This document shows positions 34,051 to 43,114 of a DNA stretch of 64,000 nt, piece by piece; position 1 is the stretch's first letter; each line of letters starts with the position of its first letter. The notes beneath the pieces were generated by a model that made no database searches, had not been told where the DNA came from, and saw only the letters and a program-made list of their open reading frames with translations. Both the position numbers and the translations under genes were made by a program. The DNA comes from Methanosarcina vacuolata Z-761 (GTDB lineage: Archaea > Halobacteriota > Methanosarcinia > Methanosarcinales > Methanosarcinaceae): the NCBI RefSeq assembly GCF_000969905.1, contig NZ_CP009520.1:744001-808000 (forward strand), given 5' to 3'.

Positions 34051-34443
34051 TTGATCTGGAATTTTATCTTAATCTAGATTTTGGTAGTATCCGTGAGTTA
34101 TTGATCTATTTTGAAAAAATAGTACTTCCCCTGCATTTGAGGAAAATGAAGAGAGATTATTATGCTCACTATTTGTAACTACTCATCCTGCAAGAATAAG
34201 TTAATTGATATCGATTTTAATGAAATTGATATGTTTGATTTTAGCCAAGGAGAATTGAAAAGACGCAATCAATAGCTAACAATCAAATATAATCAATTTC
34301 CCAAAATTTGCCTATTGAACCATAATAAAGATGGCTATTGATGTTGTTTCACTCGAGATGAATAGTTTCCACTATTTTAAGTAACTCGTGGGCACGACCA
34401 GATATCAAAACGTCTATAAATGATGTAAGTTTGGAGGGATTAT

Positions 34444-36828
34444 TTGAATAAGCAATTGAGAGTATTATTTATAGGAACTTATGTTCCAAAAGAATGTGGG
34501 ATTGCCACATTCACGTCTGATCTTTTAAATTCAGTTTTGGGAGAAAACAACGACGTTCATTGTGAAGTTATTGTTTTGAGTGATCCTTCTGAAACTTATA
34601 ATTATCCGGAAGAAGTTGTTTTTCAAATTCGGAGGGACAGGATCGAGGATTATTACTCGGCTGCGGATTATATAAATCAATCTGGTGCTGATATCGTATG
34701 TCTTCAGCACGAATTCGGGCTTTTTGGTGGGGATGCAGGAGATTACATTTTTGCTCTTCTATCTGGAATAAATAAGCCTGTAATAACCACAATGCATACT
34801 GTAATCCGGGAACCTGACCCTGAGTACCGGGCGTCCACAGAAAAACTCATCAGGTATTCCGAAAAGCTGGTTGTAATGAGCCAGTCTGCAGTCAATATGT
34901 TAAAAGAAGTTTATAAAGCTCCTGAAGACAAGATAGAATTAATATTTCATGGAGTACCTGACTACCCATTTAACAATTGCAGTAAGTACAAAAAGATGCT
35001 GAATCTGAAAGGGGCTCCTCTTATCCTTACTTTCGGCCTGCTGAGCCAGAATAAAGGTATTGAAAGTGTGCTCGAGGCTCTTCCTGGAGTTGTAAGCCAG
35101 TATCCTGACCTTATTTACCTTGTACTGGGTGCCACACACCCAATGGTCAAAAAGATTAATGGAGAATCATACAGGCATTATCTTGAGAACAAGGTTTCCG
35201 AACTCGGGCTTGAAAACAATGTAGTATTCCACGACAAATTTGTCGAAAAAGAAGAACTCTGTAATTATATCCTTGCCAGTGATATTTACGCATCCCCTTA
35301 CCTTTCCAGAGAACAGATAGTAAGTGGCGCTCTGACCTATGCAATGGGTATGGGAAAAGCAATAGTATCCACTCCTTACTGGTACGCCCAGGAAATGCTT
35401 TCCGAAAATCGTGGGTTGCTTGTAGATTTTGGAGACACTGATGGCTTTAAAAAATCCCTGCTATACTTAATTGAAAATCCAGAAGAGTGTAATGGTATGC
35501 GCAAAAAGGCATACGATTTTGGCAGAAAAATGACATGGAAAAATGTAGGTAAAGAATATAATACTGTTTTTGATAAGGCTTTAAAGAATTACAATACCCA
35601 TCCTGGAATACAAAACAGATTTAATTTCCTTCCGATTCAGCTTCCTGAAATTAAACTTGATCATCTTAAGTTGTTGACCGATGATGTGGGCATTATCCAG
35701 CATACCAATTTTGGTATACCGGCTCGCCGTTATGGATACAGTACTGATGACGTAGGCCGAGCTCTTGTTGCACTGACACAGCTGATAGACAGCCAGAAAA
35801 AAGCCGAAGAGTTTAGGAGGTTAATTACCACATACATGAGCTTTCTTGAACATGCCCAGACCGACACGGGTCACTTTCATAACTTCATGAGTTATAAAAG
35901 GGAATTTTTGGATGAAAAGGGCAGTGAAGACACTTTAGGGCGTGCAATTTACGGACTCGGACATGTGGTGAGCTGCCCTTACCTGTCAAAAAATATACGT
36001 ACCCTTGCAAATACCCTGATCAGTAAATCCAGGCAGGAAATCAAAAATTTGGGTTCTCCGAGAGCAAAAGCCTATACGATGTGCGGTTTGTATGAGATGC
36101 TCAGGGCAGGCGTGGATGCAGATGAATTTGAATCTGTATTCAACTCACGCAGGGATACAGTCAAATCCATAGATTCTCTTGTAGACAAGGATAACTTTGA
36201 ATCCATATTTATCACCCATGCGGATTCCCTGGTTGATTTATATGAGGCTAACCATAAAGAAGACTGGAACTGGTTTGAGCCCACAGTTACCTACAGTAAT
36301 GCAAAACTAAGTGAATCCCTTTTACTGGCGTATAATTACACTAAAGACAGAACTTACAGAAAAATTGGCCTTGCTACCCTGGATTTTCTTACTGAGATTC
36401 AATGGAGAGGCGACTTTTTTGATCTAGTTGGAAATCACGGTTGGTATTCCTATAATGGAAAAATACCGCTTTTTGACCAGCAGCCTATAGAGGCAGGTTA
36501 CCTGACTCAGGCTTATATTTCAGCCTATGAGATTGCGCATGAAAGGAAATATCTGGAACTCGCAAAATATTCTTTTGAATATTTTCTAGGCAGAAACCGC
36601 TTGCGAACTGTTATGTACGATTACTCAACAGGTGGGGTCTTTGACGGACTTGGCAGCGATGGCATGAACTGTAACCAGGGGGCAGAATCCGTAATTTGCT
36701 TCCTTATGGCTTTGAGCTCTTTAAATAAACACACAAATGAACCCATCATTGTGGCGTTCCAGCCCAAAGTAAGTGATGGGGGTCTACAAAAGAAAAAGAG
36801 CCTGCTATCAATAAATCAGGAAGAATGA
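34444..36828 (+). CDS. GT4 glycosyltransferase fused to a C-terminal helical (glycosidase-like) domain
   Basis: Residues 1 to ~385 form a GT-B, family GT4 enzyme: RVLFIGTYVPKECGIATFTS near the N-terminus, the acceptor side ICLQHEFGLFGGDAGD-like loop, TFGLLSQNKGIESVLEALPG, and the donor-site YASPYLSREQIVSGALTYAM in place of the E-x7-E motif. Residues ~430-770 are a second all-helical domain resembling (alpha/alpha) barrels (STDDVGRALVALTQL, WFEPTVTYSNAKLSESLLLA, WYSYNGKIPLFDQQPIEAGY). This domain is also found in predicted mannoside-acting GT fusions. The start is TTG at 34444 after GGAGGGA. It overlaps the GH130 gene by 4 bases when that gene's first ATG is counted. Probably makes or remodels a mannose-containing polysaccharide; the substrate is inferred from the neighbours. 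Confidence 0.85.
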   Translation: MNKQLRVLFIGTYVPKECGIATFTSDLLNSVLGENNDVHCEVIVLSDPSETYNYPEEVVFQIRRDRIEDYYSAADYINQSGADIVCLQHEFGLFGGDAGDYIFALLSGINKPVITTMHTVIREPDPEYRASTEKLIRYSEKLVVMSQSAVNMLKEVYKAPEDKIELIFHGVPDYPFNNCSKYKKMLNLKGAPLILTFGLLSQNKGIESVLEALPGVVSQYPDLIYLVLGATHPMVKKINGESYRHYLENKVSELGLENNVVFHDKFVEKEELCNYILASDIYASPYLSREQIVSGALTYAMGMGKAIVSTPYWYAQEMLSENRGLLVDFGDTDGFKKSLLYLIENPEECNGMRKKAYDFGRKMTWKNVGKEYNTVFDKALKNYNTHPGIQNRFNFLPIQLPEIKLDHLKLLTDDVGIIQHTNFGIPARRYGYSTDDVGRALVALTQLIDSQKKAEEFRRLITTYMSFLEHAQTDTGHFHNFMSYKREFLDEKGSEDTLGRAIYGLGHVVSCPYLSKNIRTLANTLISKSRQEIKNLGSPRAKAYTMCGLYEMLRAGVDADEFESVFNSRRDTVKSIDSLVDKDNFESIFITHADSLVDLYEANHKEDWNWFEPTVTYSNAKLSESLLLAYNYTKDRTYRKIGLATLDFLTEIQWRGDFFDLVGNHGWYSYNGKIPLFDQQPIEAGYLTQAYISAYEIAHERKYLELAKYSFEYFLGRNRLRTVMYDYSTGGVFDGLGSDGMNCNQGAESVICFLMALSSLNKHTNEPIIVAFQPKVSDGGLQKKKSLLSINQEE

Positions 36829-36839
36829 GGGAGATTATT

Positions 36840-37886
36840 ATGTGGAAAGACCAAGGAGAACTATTCCAAAGGTATAAGAAAAATCCTATACTTAATGTTG
36901 AAGATTGGCCGTATCAGGCCCATTCAGTGTTTAACCCTGCAGCGGCTATAGTTAATGGTATAACTCTATTAATGGTACGTGTCGAAGACCATCGAGGCTT
37001 TTCTCACCTTACAGTAGCAAGGAGTAAGAATGGAATTGATGGCTGGGAAATTGACCGCGAACCAACTTTGTCTCCGGATCCTGTAAACTATCCTGAAGAA
37101 ATATACGGCATTGAAGACCCGCGCATAACTTACATAGATGAGATAGGAAAATGGGCTGTAGCATATACTGCTTATTCAGATTCAGGCCCCTTACCATCTC
37201 TTGCCCTTACTGAAGATTTCCGAAATTTTGAACGAATGGGAGCTATCCTGCCGCCTGAAAATAAAGATGCTGCTATTTTTCCTGTAAGGTTTAAAGACAG
37301 ATGGGCAATGCTACACAGACCAGTATCTGGTATGGCGGGTGCGAAGGCAAATATCTGGATATCTTTTTCCCCGGATATGAAATACTGGGGAGAACACGAG
37401 GTTCTTCTGTATGCTCGGGAAGGTGGATGGTGGGATGCCAACAAGATAGGTCTATCCCCGCAGCCACTCCTCACATCTGATGGATGGTTAATAATGTACC
37501 ATGGGGTACGCCAGACAACATCTAAAGCAAGTTATCGGCTTGGACTGGCTCTTCTTGATCTCGAAGACCCCAGAAAAGTGCTCCACAGGTCCGAAGGATG
37601 GGTTTTCGGACCTCGTGAAATGTATGAACGCAGTGGAGACGTTAATGATGTTGTTTTCCCTTGCGGATGGGTCTTAGTGAATGATGAAATCCGTATTTAT
37701 TATGGAAGTGCGGATGTATCAGTATCAATGGCCAGTGCAAAATTATGTGATATACTGGAGTATATACATGGGTGCCCTGAGACACAATGCCCTGACGAAT
37801 ACTGCAGATGGTTTGAAGAAAACAGGGGAATTTCAAATGATCCAAAAAAAGGTGATTGTAAATTAAAACTAAATTTGGGGATCTGA
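36840..37886 (+). CDS. GH130-family glycoside phosphorylase/hydrolase
   Basis: GH130 enzymes are five-bladed beta-propellers that phosphorolyse or hydrolyse beta-mannosides. The ~348-aa protein shows NPILNVEDWPYQAHSVFNPA, a strand motif LLMVRVEDHRGFSHLTVARS, the signature YGIEDPRITYI, and a later HRPVSGMAGAKANIWIS and LIMYHGVRQT. An ATG at 36825 overlaps the previous stop (ATGA), but the ATG at 36840 has GGGAG at the right distance and is preferred. Together with the upstream GT4 fusion and the PMI cupin downstream, it points to mannose metabolism. Whether it is a phosphorylase or a hydrolase cannot be judged without structure-based alignment. Confidence 0.85.
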   Translation: MWKDQGELFQRYKKNPILNVEDWPYQAHSVFNPAAAIVNGITLLMVRVEDHRGFSHLTVARSKNGIDGWEIDREPTLSPDPVNYPEEIYGIEDPRITYIDEIGKWAVAYTAYSDSGPLPSLALTEDFRNFERMGAILPPENKDAAIFPVRFKDRWAMLHRPVSGMAGAKANIWISFSPDMKYWGEHEVLLYAREGGWWDANKIGLSPQPLLTSDGWLIMYHGVRQTTSKASYRLGLALLDLEDPRKVLHRSEGWVFGPREMYERSGDVNDVVFPCGWVLVNDEIRIYYGSADVSVSMASAKLCDILEYIHGCPETQCPDEYCRWFEENRGISNDPKKGDCKLKLNLGI

Positions 37887-37906
37887 GTATTTTGGGGGTA
37901 TTATTA

Positions 37907-38327
37907 TAAGAATTTCAATGTTATCTCCTCTTTTTATCCCGCCTGCACAAAGGCAAAGGTGCGAAAGACGCAATAGAAGTTGCAAAAAGACAGGAATAAA
38001 ACTTAGAATAGCCGGTTATATTGCGGATCAGGCCTGTTATGATGGAGCCTTCGGGCTTGATGTGGTTGAAGCCATGGAAAGCGGTACTCAGGTAATTGCA
38101 ATGAATAGGGCTCAATGCCTGAGCTGATCTTGGATGGAGAAACTAAATTCTTGTCAACAGTGTTGATGAACTTCAGAGGCTGTGCAGAGGGTTGTTTCCA
38201 TATTCCGCAAAAATGTAGGTAATGTGTAGAAAAACGTTCCTCTGTTGACAGGATAATAGATGATTACATCAATGTGTACGAAACAATTCTGGAGAAATGC
38301 AAACGTGAGTCCAAAATGCAAAAATGA
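37907..38327 (+). pseudogene. Decayed GT4 glycosyltransferase gene
   Basis: Pieces of a GT4 can be read in three frames: RISMLSPLF (a typical first strand) directly followed by KGKGAKDAIEVAK, then after a frameshift KTGIKLRIAGYIADQACYDG and FGLDVVEAMESGTQVIAMNR (donor-site E-x7-E region), after another shift GSMPELILDGETKFL, and finally SSVDRIIDDYINVYETILEK, the usual C-terminal helix. About half of the normal ~360 residues are missing between the first two pieces. The end overlaps the start of the PMI gene, as in a former operon. Confidence 0.8.
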
Positions 38328-38661
38328 GTCAGAAAGGCCCTGGGGGCACTATGAGGTGCTTATGCAGAGGCCAGGATATAAAGTCAAAATCCTTACGGTT
38401 TTACCTCATAGTGAAATATCACTTCAACGTCATTCCCACAGAAGCGAGCACTGGCACATAGTCAGTGGAAAGGGAATTGTAACTAAAAATGAAAGTGAAA
38501 TCAAGGTTCTTGCAGGAGATTCTGTCGATTTTCCGGTAAACGAGGTACATCGTGTAAAAAATATAGACAATGAAAATCTCGTTTTAGTTGAGATAGCGCA
38601 GGGAAATTACCTTGGAGAGGATGACATCGTAAGACTTGAGGATAAATACGGGAGGATCTAA
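38305..38661 (+). CDS. Mannose-6-phosphate isomerase, type II cupin (stand-alone)
   Basis: This 118-aa cupin matches the isomerase domain at the C-terminus of bifunctional ManC/AlgA proteins: RPWGHYEVLMQRPGYKVKIL, SLQRHSHRSEHWHIVSGKGI with the His/Glu metal ligands, NEVHRVKNIDNENLVLVEIA, and the signature GNYLGEDDIVRLEDKYGR. It interconverts fructose-6-phosphate and mannose-6-phosphate for GDP-mannose supply. I prefer a GTG start at 38305 with GGAG 10 bases upstream; the extra 15 residues from the ATG at 38260 overlap the C-terminal codons of the GT4 pseudogene and are not family-like. All metal-binding residues are present. Confidence 0.9.
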   Translation: MSPKCKNESERPWGHYEVLMQRPGYKVKILTVLPHSEISLQRHSHRSEHWHIVSGKGIVTKNESEIKVLAGDSVDFPVNEVHRVKNIDNENLVLVEIAQGNYLGEDDIVRLEDKYGRI

Positions 38662-38751
38662 AAAAATTTGTATTTATGGGATTGTATTTTGGAAAACCTA
38701 TATCACAAACTCCATATACATTTCTCTAATTCTATGTTACATTTTCTTAAC

Positions 38752-38936
38752 TGACTCTGGTCCAAAATCTAGTGATTTTTGGACTGAAACACTGAATTTG
38801 TAGGAGAAAAACGTTCTTCAATCAAATATATTATTTGTTATCTAAAGACTTCAATCAGGAAGATATGTTCAAAGGATTGTAACCAATTTTAAAAATCTAG
38901 TGATTTTTAATTTTATGTTCATCACTAGATTTTACA
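38752..38936. mobile_element. CTAGTGATTTTT MITE, copy 1
   Basis: It starts ACTCTGGTCCAAAATCTAG and matches, inverted, 62937-63129 (shared words GTTCTTCAATCAAA, AAAGACTTC and TAACCAATT, then AAATCTAGTGATTTT). Its right end is changed relative to the other copy and lies next to the IS110 element. Confidence 0.7.
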
Positions 38937-38960
38937 TGAAAGTACATGAGGACATCTTCC

Positions 38961-40315
38961 TCAAGTACTCTCTTCTTCCTTTTTTTCCATAATCGCGATT
39001 ATCCCACTAATAATTTTTATGCGTTCATCAACCGAAAAGATTTCAGTCTCAACAATTTTCCTCTTATGAACTTCTCCTTTTTGATATCCTGTTTCATCTT
39101 GATACATCTCATCGTTTGTGATAAGGTGCCAAATTATCGTAACTATTTTTCTTGCCAACGCAATAATTGCCTTAGCATACCCAATAGACTTCATTTTCCG
39201 GTTAAAAAACTCTTTTAATCTGCTATTTTTCTTTCTTGCTGCTGCCTGAGCTATCTGTGTTAGAATCCACCTTGCTACTTTCGACCCTCTCTTTGTGATT
39301 CTCCCTTTGTAGTATTTATCAGCAGATTGATACACATTTGGAACTATTCCAAGCCATGAAGCAAGTTTATCTCCTGAAGGAAAATCTCTTAAATTTCCAA
39401 TTTCAGAAATTAGAGTTGCTGCACCTATTTCTCCAATACCTGGAATTGACATCAAAATATCGGCTCTTCGTTGTTTTGTGTGGATATCCTCATAATGTCT
39501 TCATAAAAACCAATGCGGTCTTGAATTGAAAATCATCTTATCCACAGGAAATGACGAAGAGCCAAAATATCCATTTCACGCTTATGCTTTCCATAAGAAT
39601 AAATGAAGATTTCTTTTTCCAAAACTTCTATTTCATCGTCAAGGTGCTTTATTAATTTAAGACATATTTGAAGCCTTATTGCTGCACTTTGAGATATTTC
39701 TCTATCCAGAGTCTCTCTTATCTGAGAACTTTTTTTACGAACGTTTGGAGAAAGGCTTTCTATAATTTGGTCAACAGTTTTACCTGAAGAGATTCCTGAT
39801 AGAATTGCTACGCCATTTTTACCAAAAATATCTGCCAGTACATCATGTAAATTAAACATTTCAGATGTAAGAATAGCATGAGCTTCATTTTTTATATCTG
39901 TTCTTTTTCTAACAAGTGCTAAACGAAGTCGAATGTATGAACGAAATTCCCTCTGATCTTTTGGGAAAACTCTTGATGGCTGAATCATATTATTAAGTGC
40001 AAGTTGTGCAATAACTTCTGAGTCAATTTTATCTGTTTTTTTGTGTGTAAATGCCTTCATATCTCGAGCATTTCCAATTATAACAGGTAGATGCTTTATC
40101 AATGAATCATGAATAGGTACCCAAAAGTCACTGGTTGATTCGCATGCAACAACATCACATTCTTCTGATACAACCCAATTTTTAAGAGCTAAAATTCCTT
40201 CATCATTCCTATCAAAACGTTGTTGCTGTTTTTCACCCGACTTACTAAGAATAGTAGCAATTAAAAAACGTTTATGGATATCTAAACCACAAGATTTGTT
40301 TACAATTCCAATCAA
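38961..40315 (-). pseudogene. IS110-family transposase, interrupted by a MITE
   Basis: The N-terminal DEDD half is 40315 down to 39572 (CGLDIHKRFLIATIL with the first Asp, DVVACESTSDFWVPI with Glu, HKKTDKIDSEVIAQLA with the Asp pair). The C-terminal Transposase_20 half resumes at 39453 (SIPGIGEIGAATLISEIGN, ASWLGIVPNVYQSADKYYKG and RITKRGSKVARWIL with the catalytic Ser region). Removing the MITE at 39462-39563 and one 8-bp duplication restores a continuous ...REMDILMSIPGIG... frame, so the gene was intact until the MITE arrived. The start is TTG 40315. IS110 elements have no long inverted repeats, so exact element ends are unclear. Confidence 0.9.
39462..39563. mobile_element. ISL3-derived MITE, copy 3 (102 bp)
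   Basis: The ends are GGCTCTTCGTTGTTTTGTG and, inverted, GGCTCTTCGTCATTTCCTG. A perfect 8-bp duplication AAAATATC flanks it (39454-39461, 39564-39571). It splits the IS110 transposase gene. Confidence 0.92.
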
Positions 40316-40922
40316 CTTAAATCACCCAATTTTTTGGGCAGTGGAATTGCCTAAAAGGCAATTTTGCATCCGTGATCAAAGTCACATTTAAGCCTTCGAT
40401 GACAATTCACTGATTAGTTTTGGAAAGGTTTTTAAAACCAAATCTAGTACAACCTTCCTGCCCAAGGTAATGATGAAATCAATAGTCAAAAAAGGTAAGG
40501 TAAAGGTACTTTCATTTCTTTGTGCCTGTTATTCGAAGAATTTCATGTTTGTTTTGGAACTGAGTCAGGATTGTGGAAAGCTGCTATGCGAAAACAAAAA
40601 CGGCTGTACTTGATCTCGGCACCTGAAAAATCTCCTTGAATAATTCTTTTTCCTGTGTATCTCAAGCCACTTTTATTCTTTTTATCGACATCTTCAATAG
40701 ATCCAGCGGCTTCTATGTTTATTCCTTTTTTTCTTTAATCTCTATCTTTAATCTCTACTATCTTCAGTTCTTCTAACAGGCCGTAATCATAAACTTAGAT
40801 ATTTCCGTCATACATCCTGCATCCCTTACAATTTTATCTTCCAATTGATACACTTTAATACTTATACGTGAATTTAAACATAAATTATAACTGAATGGCA
40901 AAAGGTCCTGGGGGATTAAAAT
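40316..40922. other. IS110 non-coding end (possible bridge-RNA region) and gene-free DNA
   Basis: Directly upstream of the transposase start lie the small hairpins CCCAATTTTTTGGG, AATTGCC-TAAAA-GGCAATT and GGTTTTTAAAACC (to about 40440). In IS110 elements the non-coding end before the recombinase gene encodes the bridge RNA, so this is where one would be. From ~40500 to 40922 nothing coding is seen. Confidence 0.4.
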
Positions 40923-42719
40923 TTGGGAAAACATTTTGTCATAATTGCCGGAGAAGAAGCAGGCCCTAAATCAAATAAAATGGGCGGGATCTGGAATGTT
41001 ATTCATGAAGAAGCACAAACCCTTGCTTCTCTTTTCGATTCAGGACAATTGGATACAAAAGAAGATAAAGAGATCCTTGTTGTGGGCCCTTATTATGCTC
41101 ACAGAGGCGCGGACTGGAATCGAGGATTAAACCGGATTACGGAGATGGAGGAATTTGAATCCCTGAACCCTGGCGAAGAACTCCGGAAAAGCCTTGAATC
41201 CCTTGAAAACTCAGGTATCAAGGTATTTACAGGATGCAAGTTCGTGGGGGGAATGAAGATAGGCTATTTGCAGTTTCAAACCTCGGATTTTGGAAAAATA
41301 CGTTGCATGTATCAGGGAAAGGAGATGAACCTTGAAAGCAAGATCAAATCCGAAGCCTATGAGCACCTTGGGCTTGATTCCCTGAAATATGAAAATATGT
41401 CAAACGGGCCTGAGTATACCCATTACCTATGCCTGTCCTATGCGGTTTCCGAACTTGTCAGGCTCCTTCTAAGCACAGCTTCGGAAAATTCCGAAACCAC
41501 TGGTGCAGCTTCAACTCATAATTTTATTCCCTGCCCAGGCGTCTCTCTGCACTGCCATGAATTTGGGGTATTTTATGCGCCAGCCAGGCTTAAGAAACTT
41601 GGAATTCCAGTAAATACTGTTGCAACTCTGCATGCAACTCTACCTGGAAGGACTGCAGGATATAATACTATCCAGAAAAGAAGGAATAATGACAGCACAT
41701 GGCCTTCAGGCGTGCCTGAAAACCTGGCTGCCCTTGAAGCGCTGGCTGCATATGCCGATACGGTCACTGCAGTAGGAGAATCGACCCGACAGGAAGCCAG
41801 GCTCTTTTACGGGATTAACGGAATTGTGATCCGAAACGGAATAACCATAGAATCCGACAAGATAAACTGGGACCTGAAAGAAAGCTCCCTTGAACGGATC
41901 CGAAAATTCCTTTCCGAAAATCTGTATAAGTACCACGGAGGGGAAAGGATAGAACCCGAAAAGATAATTCCGATTTTCACAATATCTCGCCTGGAAGTGG
42001 AAAATAAAGGATATCCGGACCTTCTCGATTCCCTTGTTGCACTTGAGCACATAATAAAAAACAGCATTCTCGAAGGACATATGCAGGAGGGAATCAGGGT
42101 AATCTGTTTCCTTGTTACAGCCGAAGGGTCCAAAACAAACCTTCCGTCAGGATTTCCTGTGAACCTGCCAAAAGAGGTGCTTGTAGGAAACGAACTGAGA
42201 ATCCAGCAGATGATTGAGAAAAGGGGGCTGGATTTTCCAAAAATGGTACGGGGGAAACGCTCGGTTGCAGCACTTTTATACCCACAGATTCTTTCAAGCT
42301 CGGACGGAGGTCTGGGCATGGAAGTTGGAGAATTTATGGCAGGCTGCTGTGCAGGTATCTTTCCCTCGCGTTATGACCCCTTCCTGCTCACCGGGCTTGA
42401 AGCCGGAAAAGAAGGAACCCCAAGTGTGGTCAGTAGGGTATGCGGCTTTAGTGATGCCATAAAGACAATTGAGTCCCTTAAAGAAGCGCTTGGTGGAGTG
42501 ATAGTAGTAGACAATATAGGTCTTTCCTATTACGAAACAGTCCTTGACTACGCCCTGGCAGTCAGTTATTTTACACGGAATTTCATAGAAGATAGGGTAA
42601 AATATAAACTTCTCTGCAGGGAAGCCTTCCTCCTTGCAAAAGATATGGACTGGAAAGCTCCTACTGAACAGTATTATGAACTGATAAGCGGGGCTCGGTT
42701 CTGCAAACAGGAAAAATGA
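40923..42719 (+). CDS. Glycogen synthase-like glycosyltransferase (GT3/GT5 type)
   Basis: The 598-aa GT-B protein starts at a TTG after GGGGG. It has the N-terminal donor-loop GPKSNKMGGIWNVIHEEAQT, the acceptor-side VSLHCHEFGVFYAPARLK and VNTVATLHATLPGRTAGYNT, and the C-terminal nucleotide-binding FPSRYDPFLLTGLEAGKEGT followed by PSVVSRVCGFSDAI. The latter resembles the eukaryotic GT3 glycogen synthases (E-A-x-x-x-G-x-PS-V-x-x-x-x-x-GF) more than bacterial GlgA. It probably elongates glycogen from UDP- or ADP-glucose. It is followed directly by the 16-bp minisatellite and by galT, which supplies UDP-sugars. Intact. Confidence 0.85.
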   Translation: MGKHFVIIAGEEAGPKSNKMGGIWNVIHEEAQTLASLFDSGQLDTKEDKEILVVGPYYAHRGADWNRGLNRITEMEEFESLNPGEELRKSLESLENSGIKVFTGCKFVGGMKIGYLQFQTSDFGKIRCMYQGKEMNLESKIKSEAYEHLGLDSLKYENMSNGPEYTHYLCLSYAVSELVRLLLSTASENSETTGAASTHNFIPCPGVSLHCHEFGVFYAPARLKKLGIPVNTVATLHATLPGRTAGYNTIQKRRNNDSTWPSGVPENLAALEALAAYADTVTAVGESTRQEARLFYGINGIVIRNGITIESDKINWDLKESSLERIRKFLSENLYKYHGGERIEPEKIIPIFTISRLEVENKGYPDLLDSLVALEHIIKNSILEGHMQEGIRVICFLVTAEGSKTNLPSGFPVNLPKEVLVGNELRIQQMIEKRGLDFPKMVRGKRSVAALLYPQILSSSDGGLGMEVGEFMAGCCAGIFPSRYDPFLLTGLEAGKEGTPSVVSRVCGFSDAIKTIESLKEALGGVIVVDNIGLSYYETVLDYALAVSYFTRNFIEDRVKYKLLCREAFLLAKDMDWKAPTEQYYELISGARFCKQEK

Positions 42720-43085
42720 ATATCAGGAAAAATGAATATCAGGAAAAACGAATATCAGGAAAAACGAATATCAGGAAAAACGAATATCAGGAAAAACGAA
42801 TATCAGGAAAAACGAATATCAGGAAAAACGAATATCAGGAAAAACGAATATCAGGAAAAACGAATATCAGGAAAAACGAATATCAGGAAAAACGAATATC
42901 AGGAAAAACGAATATCAGGAAAAACGAATATCAGGAAAAACGAATATCAGGAAAAACGAATATCAGGAAAAACGAATATCAGGAAAAACGAATATCAGGA
43001 AAAACGAATATCAGGAAAAACGAATATCAGGAAAAACGAATATCAGGAAAAACGAATATCAGGAAAAACGAATATCAGGAAAAAC
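42718..43085. repeat. Minisatellite: 23 perfect-length tandem copies of a 16-bp unit (GAATATCAGGAAAAAC)
   Basis: The array begins in the last codons of the glycogen synthase gene and ends 29 bases before galT. Units 2-23 are identical apart from an occasional base. Because 16 is not a multiple of 3, all rightward frames read a 16-residue repeat without stops (KRISGKTNIRKNEYQE), so long frames here are a by-product and not genes. Each unit holds CAGGAAAAA, whose AGGA could act as a ribosome-binding word. Confidence 0.95.
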
Positions 43086-43114
43086 GAAAAGAAATATGGT
43101 GAGGTTTTCCTGAA

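Noticed and set aside
34150-34280. Possible very small gene starting ATGCTCACTATTTGTAAC
   Set aside because: The frame closes after about a dozen codons in the sequence as given; there is no support from a duplicate or strong ribosome-binding site.
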